Shown piece after piece: positions 15,299 to 24,476 of a DNA stretch of 34,510 nucleotides (within the stretch, counting starts at the first letter, position 1; the number at the start of each line of letters is the position of its first letter). This DNA is from an uncultured Clostridia bacterium (GTDB taxonomy: Bacteria; Bacillota; Clostridia; TANB77; CAG-508). Where the stretch lies: positions 1 through 34,510 of the forward strand of contig CALXZU010000014.1 in assembly GCA_944393325.1 (NCBI GenBank). The letters are read 5' to 3'. The notes beneath the pieces are model-generated. The model saw only the letters and a program-made list of their open reading frames with translations. It ran no database searches and had not been told where the DNA came from. A program made the translations under genes and the position numbers.

Positions 15299-17305
15299 TT
15301 AAAAAGTTATTGAACTTTCTGTTCCTAAAGTAATTGTTTTACTTGAACCATAAATTTCTCTATCTCCATTTTCTGGATCTGTTATAGAAACTTTTATTTC
15401 TAAAGATTGCCCTTCTTTTCCAGAAAGAACTATTTCACAATTTTGTGTAGTACTACTTACTGTTCGAGTTTCATTATTTACCTTAACATTTACATTTTTA
15501 CTAGTCGTTCCTTCTTCATCTTCCCCGCTTTGTTCTGAAAAATAACTCTTAACTAAGTTTGCTACATTTACATTTACTGTTACTTCTTTAGTCTCTGCAA
15601 CCTTATTTACTGTTAATGTAATTGTAGTTCCTTCATCTACTACTTTATTAGCATCTATACTTTGTTTAGCAACCTTTCCATTATCAGATGTTGCATCTTG
15701 ATATGTTATATTTACTTTTAATCCTAAATTCTCTAAATTAGATTTAGCAGTAGCCTCATCTTGACCAATTACACTAATAACTGTTACTTGTTTTATTCCA
15801 GTACCTGTACTTACATGAATTTTTACAGTATCACCTGCAAAAGCCTCTGTTCCTTCCTCTATTTCTTGGCTAATTACATACCCTTCTTCAACAGTTCTAC
15901 TTGTTTCTTCAATAACCTCTGCAACTAAATTTTCCTCTTCTAAAGCCTTAATCGCCTCATCTTTTTCCATTCCAACAACCTTAGGAACAGTAGTCTTTTC
16001 TTGTCCTTTACTTATTATAACTAAAACCTTACTTCCCTCTTTTACTTTCTTATCTCCAGGTGTGGTTGTAAAATCTCCTAAATCTGATTCAGCTTTTTGA
16101 GATATTACATAACCCTCAGGAACATCTTTATTAAACTCTTCACTTGATACTTCAAATACTAGTTTTGCATTTTCTACCTCTTGTCTAGCCTCTTCTTCTG
16201 ATAACCCTACAACCTTTGGCATATCAACCTCTGGTGGATTAGTTATATTTAGAGCAAACATTGTTCCACCTAAGCTCAATGCAAATAATAATATTAACCC
16301 TATAAATATACTTAATTTCTTATGTCTTTTAATAAATGCTTTAAAACCTTTTTCTTTTTTTCCTTTATTATCTTCCTTATCATCTCTACTACTTCTTAAA
16401 TTGTTATACATTTCAGTATTTAGAACCTGAGTTTTAGCAGTTGGATCATATTCACTATCATCTACAAAATCCCCATCTGGATTTTTTAATGCTTTTCTTA
16501 AATCATCCAACATATCTGTTGCTGTTTGATATCTCAAATTAGTATCTTTTTGCAATGCTTTCATTATTATATTATTTACAGCAATAGGTACATTAGGATT
16601 AACTTCTACCGGTTCTTCTGGTTTTTCTTGCATATGTTTTAGTGCAACTGACACTGGAGTATCAGCATCAAATGGGACTTTACCAGTTACCATTTCGTAT
16701 AAAACAACCCCTAATGAATATAAATCTGATTTAGCATCTGTAAAACCACCTCTTGCATGCTCTGGTGAAAAATAGTGTACAGAACCAATAGTTGTTCCGA
16801 AAGCTGTAATTGTTGAATTTGAAACAGCTTTAGCAATTCCAAAATCAGTTACTTTAGCAATTCCATCTTCGGTTATTATAATATTATGTGGTTTAATATC
16901 TCTATGAATAATATTATTTCTATGTGCTGTTTCTAATGCAGAAGCTATTTGAATTGCAACATTTACTGACCATTTCCATGGAAGCGGTCCTCTTTCTTCT
17001 AATATTATTTCTTTTAAAGTTTTTCCTTTTATTAGTTCCATTACAATATAATGTAAATTATCTTCTACGCCAACATCATAAATAGAAACAATATTAGGAT
17101 GTGTAAGTCTTGCCGCTGATTGTGCTTCTACATCAAATCTTCTAATAAATTCCTCATCTGTTGTAAACTCATCTCTTAATATTTTAACAGCAACATTTCT
17201 TTTTAGTACCTTATCAGTTGCTTTATATACAGTAGCCATTCCTCCATTTCCAATTTTTTCAATAATCTCATAACGATTACCCAATAGCATACCTTCTAAA
17301 TTCAT
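15299..17305 (-). CDS. prkC: PrkC-type PASTA serine/threonine kinase
   Basis: Membrane kinase that senses muropeptides and peptidoglycan fragments and drives spore germination and cell-wall control in Firmicutes. The N-terminal kinase shows G-N-G-G-M-A-T-V-Y-K-A, V-A-V-K, H-R-D-I-K-P-H-N-I, D-F-G-I-A and S-P-E-H-A. A juxtamembrane basic stretch and one membrane helix (about 333-355) lead to three PASTA repeats (P-K-V-V-G-L-S-E-E-E-A, P-K-V-V-G-M-E-K-D-E-A, V-I-S-V-I-G-Q-D-E-A), then a C-terminal beta domain. The third PASTA repeat is degenerate. The protein is 668 residues. It follows the phosphatase gene by 38 nt. Confidence 0.97.
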   Translation of the reverse strand: MNLEGMLLGNRYEIIEKIGNGGMATVYKATDKVLKRNVAVKILRDEFTTDEEFIRRFDVEAQSAARLTHPNIVSIYDVGVEDNLHYIVMELIKGKTLKEIILEERGPLPWKWSVNVAIQIASALETAHRNNIIHRDIKPHNIIITEDGIAKVTDFGIAKAVSNSTITAFGTTIGSVHYFSPEHARGGFTDAKSDLYSLGVVLYEMVTGKVPFDADTPVSVALKHMQEKPEEPVEVNPNVPIAVNNIIMKALQKDTNLRYQTATDMLDDLRKALKNPDGDFVDDSEYDPTAKTQVLNTEMYNNLRSSRDDKEDNKGKKEKGFKAFIKRHKKLSIFIGLILLFALSLGGTMFALNITNPPEVDMPKVVGLSEEEARQEVENAKLVFEVSSEEFNKDVPEGYVISQKAESDLGDFTTTPGDKKVKEGSKVLVIISKGQEKTTVPKVVGMEKDEAIKALEEENLVAEVIEETSRTVEEGYVISQEIEEGTEAFAGDTVKIHVSTGTGIKQVTVISVIGQDEATAKSNLENLGLKVNITYQDATSDNGKVAKQSIDANKVVDEGTTITLTVNKVAETKEVTVNVNVANLVKSYFSEQSGEDEEGTTSKNVNVKVNNETRTVSSTTQNCEIVLSGKEGQSLEIKVSITDPENGDREIYGSSKTITLGTESSITF

Positions 17306-17343
17306 AATTTATCTCTCCTTAATTAATGTTTATTTGTAGAACG

Positions 17344-18078
17344 TTATATGTTTTTTATTACAATTACTGTTATATTATCATATCCACCATTTTCATTTGC
17401 AATTTTTACTAATTCTTTTGGTGCTTGTTCAATATTTTTCTTAGCTTCTCTAAAAATTTCATCTTGAGAAACTAAATTTGTTAATCCATCAGAATTCATA
17501 ATTAAAATATCATCTTTTAAAAAACCTTTCACCATAACATCTGGTTCTACAAAAGCATTACAACCTAGTGCTTTCATAAGCATATTTTTTTGTGGATGAT
17601 GCACTGCCTCTTCTTTAGTTATAGTTCCATCTTTAACTAATTTTTGAACATAACTATGATCTTGAGTAAGTTTTCTCATAAACTCTTTTCTTATACGATA
17701 TACCCTGCTATCACCAACATGTCCAATAAACACTCTATTATTATATATTAAGCAAACATCCAAAGTAGTACCCATTCCTTCTAATTCTTTATTTTCTTTT
17801 GATTTTTCATAAACAATCATATTTGCATATTCAACACTACTTCCAACCAACTGTATTATACTATCTTTATCTTTTTCTATTTCTTTAAAATTGCTTTGTA
17901 TATAATTTTTTGCAGACTGAATTGCAAGTTTACTCGCAATTTCTCCGCCTTTATATCCTCCCATACCATCAGCTAACATATATAGCTGAACCTCATCTAA
18001 TGAATCAGATATATAAAAAGAGTCTTCATTTAATTCTCTTACTTTTCCTACGTCAGATTTTGCGTAAGCCTTTATCAT
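17344..18078 (-). CDS. prpC: PrpC/Stp-type PP2C protein phosphatase
   Basis: Metal-dependent phosphatase that reverses PrkC phosphorylation. PP2C motifs are E-L-N-E-D-S-F, M-L-A-D-G-M-G-G-Y-K-G-G-E, G-H-V-G-D-S-R-V-Y-R, M-N-S-D-G-L-T-N and G-G-Y-D-N-I-T-V-I. The start chosen is ATG 18078 (M-I-K-A-Y-A-K) with GAGGTG upstream, giving 244 residues; the longer reading from 18102 has no ribosome site. It is the first gene of the prpC-prkC unit. Confidence 0.96.
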   Translation of the reverse strand: MIKAYAKSDVGKVRELNEDSFYISDSLDEVQLYMLADGMGGYKGGEIASKLAIQSAKNYIQSNFKEIEKDKDSIIQLVGSSVEYANMIVYEKSKENKELEGMGTTLDVCLIYNNRVFIGHVGDSRVYRIRKEFMRKLTQDHSYVQKLVKDGTITKEEAVHHPQKNMLMKALGCNAFVEPDVMVKGFLKDDILIMNSDGLTNLVSQDEIFREAKKNIEQAPKELVKIANENGGYDNITVIVIKNI

Positions 18079-18371
18079 GAATTCACCTCTTTCACTTTGC
18101 ATTTTTATTTACTTTATTTTATATCACAAGTTTTTATTTTTTGCAATTATTTTAATTATATTCATAAAAAATATTTACATGCTCAAAATATTAAAGTTTT
18201 AGATTTTGATTAAATATTTATTTACTATAAGATTTTCATAGACCTAAAATTAAATAAAACATAACAAGCAATTTTTGTTTTGCTTTTTAATCCACAATAT
18301 GAAAACTTACTATAAATCTCTATAAAATTATTAAGCTGTTTTTTTCCTCCGTCCCAAAAAACAACTTTAAT

Positions 18372-18400
18372 TTGACTAATTACTTCTTTCCTTGTATAAT
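18372..18400 (+). promoter_or_regulatory. sigma-A type promoter of mutS2
   Basis: TTGACT (18372-18377), 17-nt spacer, TATAAT (18395-18400), 24 nt before the start codon. The rest of the 18110-18370 intergenic stretch shows nothing recognisable beyond AT-rich sequence. Confidence 0.8.
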
Positions 18401-18424
18401 TAAAATGTTAGGAGATTTTGAAAT

Positions 18425-20845
18425 ATGGATGTAAATTTTAATAAAATGGATATAAATTTAAAAAAATTAGAATTTGATAAAATTTTAAAAATATTAGAAG
18501 ATTTTTGTATAACTGAAAAAGGAAAAATTTTAGTAAAAAGTTTACTTCCTAGTAATAACTATGAAGTAGTAAAAAGTAGCCTTTCAGAAACAGAAGAAGC
18601 TGTAAAGTTAATATATAAGAATTCTATACCCAGTTTTTATAATTTTTTTGGTATAGGAATAAGTATAAAAAATTTAGAAAGTGGTCTCTCACTTTCTATT
18701 CCCGCGATTTTAAATTTAAACATAATATTAAAAACAGCATATGGACTAAAAAATTATTTTAATAAAGACTATATAAAAAGCATTGACTTTCCCATCCTAT
18801 CTGACATATTTAATATGCTTTATACAAATAAAAGTATAATAGATGAAATTGATAAAAGTATATCAGAAGATGAAGTAATCCAAGATGAAGCATCTTTAGA
18901 ATTAAAGTCTATTAGAAAAAAACAAAAAAACTTAGAACAAAATATACGTAGCAAGTTAAATGATATGATACATGGTAGTTTTTCAAAATATTTACAAGAT
19001 AATATTATAACAATTAGAAATGATAGATTTGTTATTCCTGTAAAAGAAGAATATCGCTCTTTTGTAAAAGGCTTTGTTCACGACATATCGAATGCTGGTT
19101 CTACTTTATTTATTGAACCTACTTCTATCTTTGAAATGAATAATGAAATAAATAGATTAAAAAAAGAAGAAGATATAGAAATTGAAAAAATTTTACAAAA
19201 ACTTTCTTTTCTATTTGAGCCTTATATTGAAGAATTGAAAAATGATGTAGATTTGATTGCAAGACTTGATTTTATTTTTGCAAAGGCTAAATATTCTAAA
19301 AAAATAAATGGTATTACACCTATTTTAAATAAAGATAAAAAAATAGAATTAATAAATGCTCGTCACCCTTTAATAGAAGAAAATAAAGTTGTTCCAATAA
19401 GTTTAAGTTTAGGAAAAGATTTTTCTACTCTTTTAATTACTGGCCCTAATACTGGTGGAAAGACAGTTACATTAAAAACTGTAGGTTTACTTACTTGCAT
19501 GGCATGTTCTGGTTTAAATATTCCTGCTTCTGAAAAATCAAGTATTTATGTATTTGATAAAATATTTGCAGATATAGGTGATGACCAAAGTATTGCAGAT
19601 TCGCTTAGCACTTTTTCATCACACATGATAAACATAGTTTCAATAGTAAAAAATGCAAATGAAAACTCTTTAGTTTTAGTAGATGAATTGGGTTCTGGAA
19701 CAGATCCAATAGAAGGTGCAAATTTAGCTATTAGTATTTTAGAGTATTTATATAATTTGGGAACTTTATCAATTGCAACAACACATTACCAAGAATTGAA
19801 ACAATATGCTCTGTCTAACACTGGTTTTGAAAATGCTTCTGTTGAATTTGATGTAAACACAATGTCTCCAACGTTTCATTTATTAGTGGGTATTCCTGGT
19901 AAAAGTAACGCTTTTGCAATTAGTAAAAATTTAGGACTTCCTGAATGTATAATTGATAACGCAAAATCTATGATGTCTAAAGAACAAATTGATTTTGAAG
20001 TACTTTTAAAAAATATATTTGACCAAAAATCTAAAATTGAAAGAGAAAAAGGTGAAATTGCTAAAAAGTTAGAAAATATATCTATTTTAGAAAAGTCACT
20101 TACTATTGATAATGAAAATTTAAAAAAGGAAGGACACGATATTATAAATAAAGCTAAGCTTGAAGCAAGGAATATATTGTTAGATGCAAAAGAAGAAGCA
20201 AATGATATTATTAAAGAATTAAATAAAATTAATGATACCAAAACTGCTGAAAATCTTAGAAATAAGTTAAATAGAAAAATAAATGATATTAATAATTTAG
20301 AAGACAATAAAAATATCTTTTATGCTTCTAATAATAATACTGAAACTAGTTTAAATTTATTAGATATAAAAGATATAAGGCCAGGTGCAATTGCTTTTAT
20401 AGAAAGTTTTAACAATAATGGAACTATACTTTCATATCCATCAAAATCAAATGAAGTGCAAGTTCAAATTGGAATTATAAAAACAAATATACCAGTTAGC
20501 AAATTAGAAAAACCTCATAATAATAACAATGGTAAGGATATAAATAATTTAAATAAAAAGATTATGGGTTCTACTTATTCTAATTTAGCTAAAGCAAAAA
20601 CAATTAAATCAGAAATTAATGTTATAGGTTTAAGTGTTGAAGAAGCTACATTTGTTGTAGATAAATTTTTAGATGATAGTTCTCTTGCTAAACTTAATAC
20701 TGTTAGAATTGTTCATGGAAAAGGAACTGGAAAATTAATGAAAGGAATTCATAAATTTTTAAAAACAAATCCTCATGTTAAATCTTTTAGAAGCGGAACA
20801 TATGGAGAAGGTGAAATGGGTGTAACTATTGTAGAACTAAAATGA
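18425..20845 (+). CDS. mutS2: MutS2, ribosome rescue/recombination ATPase
   Basis: MutS-family ATPase without the mismatch-binding domain. It has Walker A I-T-G-P-N-T-G-G-K-T, Walker B L-V-L-V-D-E-L-G-S-G-T-D-P, a Lys/Glu-rich coiled coil (about 510-620), a KOW-like segment I-R-P-G-A-I-A-F-I-E and a C-terminal Smr nuclease domain with V-H-G-K-G-T-G-K-L. In Bacillus, MutS2 splits collided ribosomes. A genome with frequent decoding stalls could depend on it; this last point is inference. The protein is 806 residues. AGGAG precedes the ATG at a long distance, so M8 (18446) is an alternative start. Confidence 0.96.
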   Translation: MDVNFNKMDINLKKLEFDKILKILEDFCITEKGKILVKSLLPSNNYEVVKSSLSETEEAVKLIYKNSIPSFYNFFGIGISIKNLESGLSLSIPAILNLNIILKTAYGLKNYFNKDYIKSIDFPILSDIFNMLYTNKSIIDEIDKSISEDEVIQDEASLELKSIRKKQKNLEQNIRSKLNDMIHGSFSKYLQDNIITIRNDRFVIPVKEEYRSFVKGFVHDISNAGSTLFIEPTSIFEMNNEINRLKKEEDIEIEKILQKLSFLFEPYIEELKNDVDLIARLDFIFAKAKYSKKINGITPILNKDKKIELINARHPLIEENKVVPISLSLGKDFSTLLITGPNTGGKTVTLKTVGLLTCMACSGLNIPASEKSSIYVFDKIFADIGDDQSIADSLSTFSSHMINIVSIVKNANENSLVLVDELGSGTDPIEGANLAISILEYLYNLGTLSIATTHYQELKQYALSNTGFENASVEFDVNTMSPTFHLLVGIPGKSNAFAISKNLGLPECIIDNAKSMMSKEQIDFEVLLKNIFDQKSKIEREKGEIAKKLENISILEKSLTIDNENLKKEGHDIINKAKLEARNILLDAKEEANDIIKELNKINDTKTAENLRNKLNRKINDINNLEDNKNIFYASNNNTETSLNLLDIKDIRPGAIAFIESFNNNGTILSYPSKSNEVQVQIGIIKTNIPVSKLEKPHNNNNGKDINNLNKKIMGSTYSNLAKAKTIKSEINVIGLSVEEATFVVDKFLDDSSLAKLNTVRIVHGKGTGKLMKGIHKFLKTNPHVKSFRSGTYGEGEMGVTIVELK

Positions 20846-20871
20846 GACAAAGGTATTTTTCTTTGTCTCAT
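20842..20871 (+). terminator. bidirectional terminator overlapping the mutS2 and ylmH stops
   Basis: Stem ATGAGACAAAG/CTTTGTCTCAT (11 bp, 8-nt loop). It covers the mutS2 stop (20843-20845) and reaches into the end of the converging ylmH-like gene. Confidence 0.85.
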
Positions 20872-21671
20872 ACATATTTTTCTACTACTATTACTTGTCT
20901 TCCGCTTCTCGTAGTTCCTTCGAATTCTTTTATTATAAATCTACCTTTCCCTCTAATTGTGATAATGTCATGTAATTTTATTTGTTTTGATACCTTAGTC
21001 TCATTTTGCCCATTTATAAATACTCTTTCTTGAGCTATTATTTGACTTGCTTTACTTCTTGATGTTCTTGCTAAATCTGAAACTATATTATCTAATCTAA
21101 GTGAAGGTACAATTATTTTTATATTTTCTATTTTTATTTCTTTTTTTCTTAAATCTACTAATTTCATTATTTCTATTTTACTGTTTTCGAATCTTGTAAG
21201 GCTTGGAAGTTCTTTTTTTAGTATTTCTGTAAAGTCTGCTATCACAATAATATCTGCTCCATCATCTGAAACTAGTATATCTCCCACTTTTTCTCTTTTC
21301 AAGCCAAGTTTTACTATTCCGCCTAAATAATTTCTGTGTGAATATTTCCCATGCTCTTCTTCCGGTAACTTTACTCTTATAACTTTTAACATTTTAGGAT
21401 AATTCTTTTCTAGCATTGTTTCATCATATTTATCTGGATATATTATTAATATTTTTCTTTCTGCTTCTTTATATCCACCATATAATTTATAGTTTTCAAA
21501 TTTATTTTTCTTTAAAAAACTTTCAACTAATGATATTTGATACATATCTAAAAAGTCTGTATATTCTAATTTTCCTTTTCCTTGAACAAACTCTATTTTA
21601 TCTAATACTTGTGCTAACAAGATTTTGTCTTCTTGTTTTTTATAATCTTTTAATAAATCTTGTTTATTCAT
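20868..21671 (-). CDS. ylmH: YlmH-like S4-domain RNA-binding protein
   Basis: This 267-residue protein has an N-terminal YlmH fold (L-Y-G-G-Y-K-E-A-E-R-K, I-V-K-L-G-L-K-R-E-K-V-G-D-I). A C-terminal S4 RNA-binding domain follows from about residue 190 (R-L-D-N-I-V-S-D-L-A-R-T-S-R-S-K-A), ending G-R-F-I-I-K-E-F-E-G-T-T-R-S-G-R. YlmH is a cell-division-cluster protein in Bacillus and has been linked to rescue of stalled ribosome-nascent-chain complexes. Here it is outside that cluster and sits beside mutS2. It is downstream of dxs by 32 nt, so probably co-transcribed with it. Confidence 0.9.
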   Translation of the reverse strand: MNKQDLLKDYKKQEDKILLAQVLDKIEFVQGKGKLEYTDFLDMYQISLVESFLKKNKFENYKLYGGYKEAERKILIIYPDKYDETMLEKNYPKMLKVIRVKLPEEEHGKYSHRNYLGGIVKLGLKREKVGDILVSDDGADIIVIADFTEILKKELPSLTRFENSKIEIMKLVDLRKKEIKIENIKIIVPSLRLDNIVSDLARTSRSKASQIIAQERVFINGQNETKVSKQIKLHDIITIRGKGRFIIKEFEGTTRSGRQVIVVEKYV

Positions 21672-21703
21672 TATTATTTTAATCTTCCTTTCCTTTTTCT
21701 TTT

Positions 21704-23614
21704 TTATTTATCTGTTTCTTCTTTACTTTCTTCTGCATTTTCTTCTTTTTCATTTTTCTTTTTTAATTTTAGAATATATTCATAAATTGTTTCTTCATCT
21801 TGATGATATGTTTTTTCTAATTCATCTACCTGTCCATGTTTTATAAATTCATCTGGATATGCAAATGATTTTATTTTTATATCTTTTAAGTTTTCATCTA
21901 TGATTAATTCTTTTATAGCTGTTCCCAAACCATTTACAATTGTTCCGTCTTCTATTGTTATTACACATCTTGTTTTGTTAATTGATTTTATTATTGTTTC
22001 TTTATCTAATGGTTTTAAAAATCTTACATTTATTACTTGGGCTTCTATATTATTTGTTTTTAGTTTATTCGCTACTTCTATAGCTCTTGCTACTGTTTTT
22101 CCTATCGCAACTATACTTATATCTTTTCCTTCTTGTAATATTTCCGCTTTTCCTAAATCTATTTTTTCATGTTTATCAAATATAATTTTACTATCTTCTC
22201 CTCCTCTTGGATATCTAATTACAACCGGTCTTTTTAATGTAATTGCAAATTCCATCATATCTTCTAATTCTTTAAAGTCTTTTGGTGCCATTATTACAAG
22301 ATTAGGAACTAGTCTAAAAAACGCCATATCAAATTCGCCTTGATGTGTTTCTCCATCTTGCCCTACTATTCCTGCTCTATCTGCTAACATTATTACTGGC
22401 AAATTTTGTATTGCTACATCATGTATTACTTGATCATATGCTCTTTGGTAAAAAGATGAGTATATTGGTACAAATGGAATAAGTCCTGCCTTTGCCATTC
22501 CAGCTGCTAATCCCACTGCATGTTGTTCTGCAATTCCAATATCAAAAAATCTATCTGGAAATTCTTTTTGAAATTCTCGAAGCCCTGTTCCATCTTTCAT
22601 TGATGCTGTTATTGCTACTATATTATTATTCTCTTTTGCTAATTCTATTAGTTTTTCGCCAAATACTTTTGAATAATCTTTTTTCTTCTTTCCTTTTGCT
22701 TCTCCCGTTTCTATATTAAATGGAGATGTTGCATGATATTTATCTGGATTTTCTTCTGCTATTTTATATCCTTTTCCTTTTTTTGTTAGCACATGTAAAA
22801 GAACTGGTCCATCCAATTCTTTAGTAATTTTAAGCATTCTTTCTAATTCAGCTATATCATGCCCATCAACTGGGCCTAAATATCTAAACCCAATATCTTC
22901 AAAAAACATTTTAGGAATTATTAATTGCTTTATACTTCTTTTCACCCTTTGAACTATTTTTACAAAAGGCTTTCCTACTACCGGTATTTTATTTATTATT
23001 TTCTTTAATGATAAATTTGATTTAGTATATGTCCTTTTAGTCCTTAACTTACTTAAAAGTAAATTCATTCCACCTATATTTTTTGATATACTCATTTCAT
23101 TATCATTTAAAATAACTAACATTTTTGTTCCACTATACCCTGCATCATTTAATGCTTCTAATGCCATTCCTCCAGTTAAAGCTCCATCTCCTATTACTGC
23201 AATTACATTATTTTTTTTGCCTTTAATATCTCTTGCCCTTGCCATTCCTAATGCTGCTGATATCGATGTACTACTATGTCCTGTATTAAAACAGTCTGTT
23301 TCTGATTCATTTGTTTTTGGAAATCCTGCAATTCCATTCAATTTTCTTAGAGTTTTCATTTGCTCTTTTCTTCCTGTTAATATTTTATGCACATAACTTT
23401 GATGCCCTACATCCCATACTATCTTATCTTCTGGTACATTAAACACAGAATGTAGTGCTAGTGTAAGCTCTACTACTCCTAAATTTGATGCTAAATGTCC
23501 TCCATTTTCTGATACTATTTCTAGTATATATTTTCTTATGTCTTCTGCTAATATTTTTTTATCTTCTATATCTAATTTTTTTAAATCTTCTACTGAATTT
23601 ACTTTTTCTAACAT
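21704..23614 (-). CDS. dxs: 1-deoxy-D-xylulose-5-phosphate synthase
   Basis: Thiamine-diphosphate enzyme that makes DXP from pyruvate and glyceraldehyde 3-phosphate, the first step of the MEP isoprenoid pathway. It shows H-L-A-S-N-L-G-V-V-E-L-T, W-D-V-G-H-Q-S-Y-V-H-K, the ThDP motif G-D-G-A-L-T-G-G-M-A-L-E-A-L-N, and the catalytic glutamate segment D-I-G-I-A-E-Q-H-A-V. The central Y-L-G-P-V-D-G-H-D is also present. The protein is 636 residues, with an unusual highly charged Lys/Glu tail of about 25 residues. AGGTG precedes the ATG. Confidence 0.98.
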   Translation of the reverse strand: MLEKVNSVEDLKKLDIEDKKILAEDIRKYILEIVSENGGHLASNLGVVELTLALHSVFNVPEDKIVWDVGHQSYVHKILTGRKEQMKTLRKLNGIAGFPKTNESETDCFNTGHSSTSISAALGMARARDIKGKKNNVIAVIGDGALTGGMALEALNDAGYSGTKMLVILNDNEMSISKNIGGMNLLLSKLRTKRTYTKSNLSLKKIINKIPVVGKPFVKIVQRVKRSIKQLIIPKMFFEDIGFRYLGPVDGHDIAELERMLKITKELDGPVLLHVLTKKGKGYKIAEENPDKYHATSPFNIETGEAKGKKKKDYSKVFGEKLIELAKENNNIVAITASMKDGTGLREFQKEFPDRFFDIGIAEQHAVGLAAGMAKAGLIPFVPIYSSFYQRAYDQVIHDVAIQNLPVIMLADRAGIVGQDGETHQGEFDMAFFRLVPNLVIMAPKDFKELEDMMEFAITLKRPVVIRYPRGGEDSKIIFDKHEKIDLGKAEILQEGKDISIVAIGKTVARAIEVANKLKTNNIEAQVINVRFLKPLDKETIIKSINKTRCVITIEDGTIVNGLGTAIKELIIDENLKDIKIKSFAYPDEFIKHGQVDELEKTYHQDEETIYEYILKLKKKNEKEENAEESKEETDK

Positions 23615-23725
23615 TGTTTACACCTACTTTTATTAGTTATTATATCATCTTTGTCAACTGTATTGTCAATTATAATTGTTTAAATATTATCTATAAAATT
23701 ATAGTATGATCTATATAATATATTA

Positions 23726-23754
23726 ATTATAGCATATTCTAAACAAATTGTCAG
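23726..23754 (-). promoter_or_regulatory. sigma-A type promoter of dxs
   Basis: Minus strand CTGACA (23754-23749), 17-nt spacer, TATAAT (23731-23726), about 105 nt upstream of the ATG. The leader also has two TTGACA motifs and a TATAAT closer to the gene. The rest of 23760-23924 holds only an extended -10 (TGTTATAAT at 23864-23872) for the plus-strand gene. Confidence 0.6.
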
Positions 23755-23924
23755 CTAATTAAATATATTTGCATATTTATATCTCTATAGTCGATACTTT
23801 CGTATCTTTTACTATTTAAAATTTTATTTTTTTAAAAAAACTATTACATGAAAATTTTTTAGATGTTATAATAAAGAATATGGGAAAAATAACCATAAAA
23901 ATATATTGAAAGGAGGATAAATAT

Positions 23925-24419
23925 ATGCCTACAAATAGAAAAGAAAATATTATTTTTGGTATTTCTATGTGTTTGATTATGGTTTTTATTATGAGCCTTA
24001 TTAATATTTCTATACATTTAGGTAAATTAGACTTTGAAACTTTAAAAACTGTAATTGTTGCATTTCCTGTAACTTTAATTATTGTTTATATTTTAGAAAC
24101 TTTTATTGTAGGAAAATTTACACATATATTAATTAATAATTTTGTTGATAGAAATGACAGCAAAAATTCACATATTCTTGCTAATTGCTTTTTTATTGTA
24201 ACTTTTATGTCATTTATAATGACTATAATTGGCGGACTTCTTGGTGGAGATAATATTCAAACAATTTTTGCTGAATTTCTTATTAGATGGCCTCGTAATT
24301 TCTGGGCTGCATTTTTTGTAAATATGTTAATTGCAGGTCCTGTTAGCAGATTTATTCTTAGACTAATACAACAACATGACAAAGAAATAATAACAAAAGA
24401 AGTAAAAGAAACTATATAA
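23925..24419 (+). CDS. DUF2798-like membrane protein
   Basis: This 164-residue protein has four hydrophobic helices (about 10-30, 42-62, 84-106, 125-148) and two related halves, each starting with a short polar segment and a helix. The M-P-T-N-R-K-E-N-I-I-F-G-x-x-M-C opening and the R-N-F/W-A-A-F-F-V-N second half fit the DUF2798 family, which has no known function. Ribosome site AAAGGAGG. It is a single-gene unit with a shared terminator. Confidence 0.75.
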   Translation: MPTNRKENIIFGISMCLIMVFIMSLINISIHLGKLDFETLKTVIVAFPVTLIIVYILETFIVGKFTHILINNFVDRNDSKNSHILANCFFIVTFMSFIMTIIGGLLGGDNIQTIFAEFLIRWPRNFWAAFFVNMLIAGPVSRFILRLIQQHDKEIITKEVKETI

Positions 24420-24421
24420 GA

Positions 24422-24458
24422 AAAAATACACTTATTAAAATGATATAAGTGTATTTTT
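24422..24458 (+). terminator. bidirectional terminator between the DUF2798 and RhuM-Fic genes
   Basis: Perfect 13-bp stem AAAAATACACTTA/TAAGTGTATTTTT with an 11-nt loop between two converging genes. Confidence 0.88.
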
Positions 24459-24476
24459 CTTTATTTATTTTGTTTT

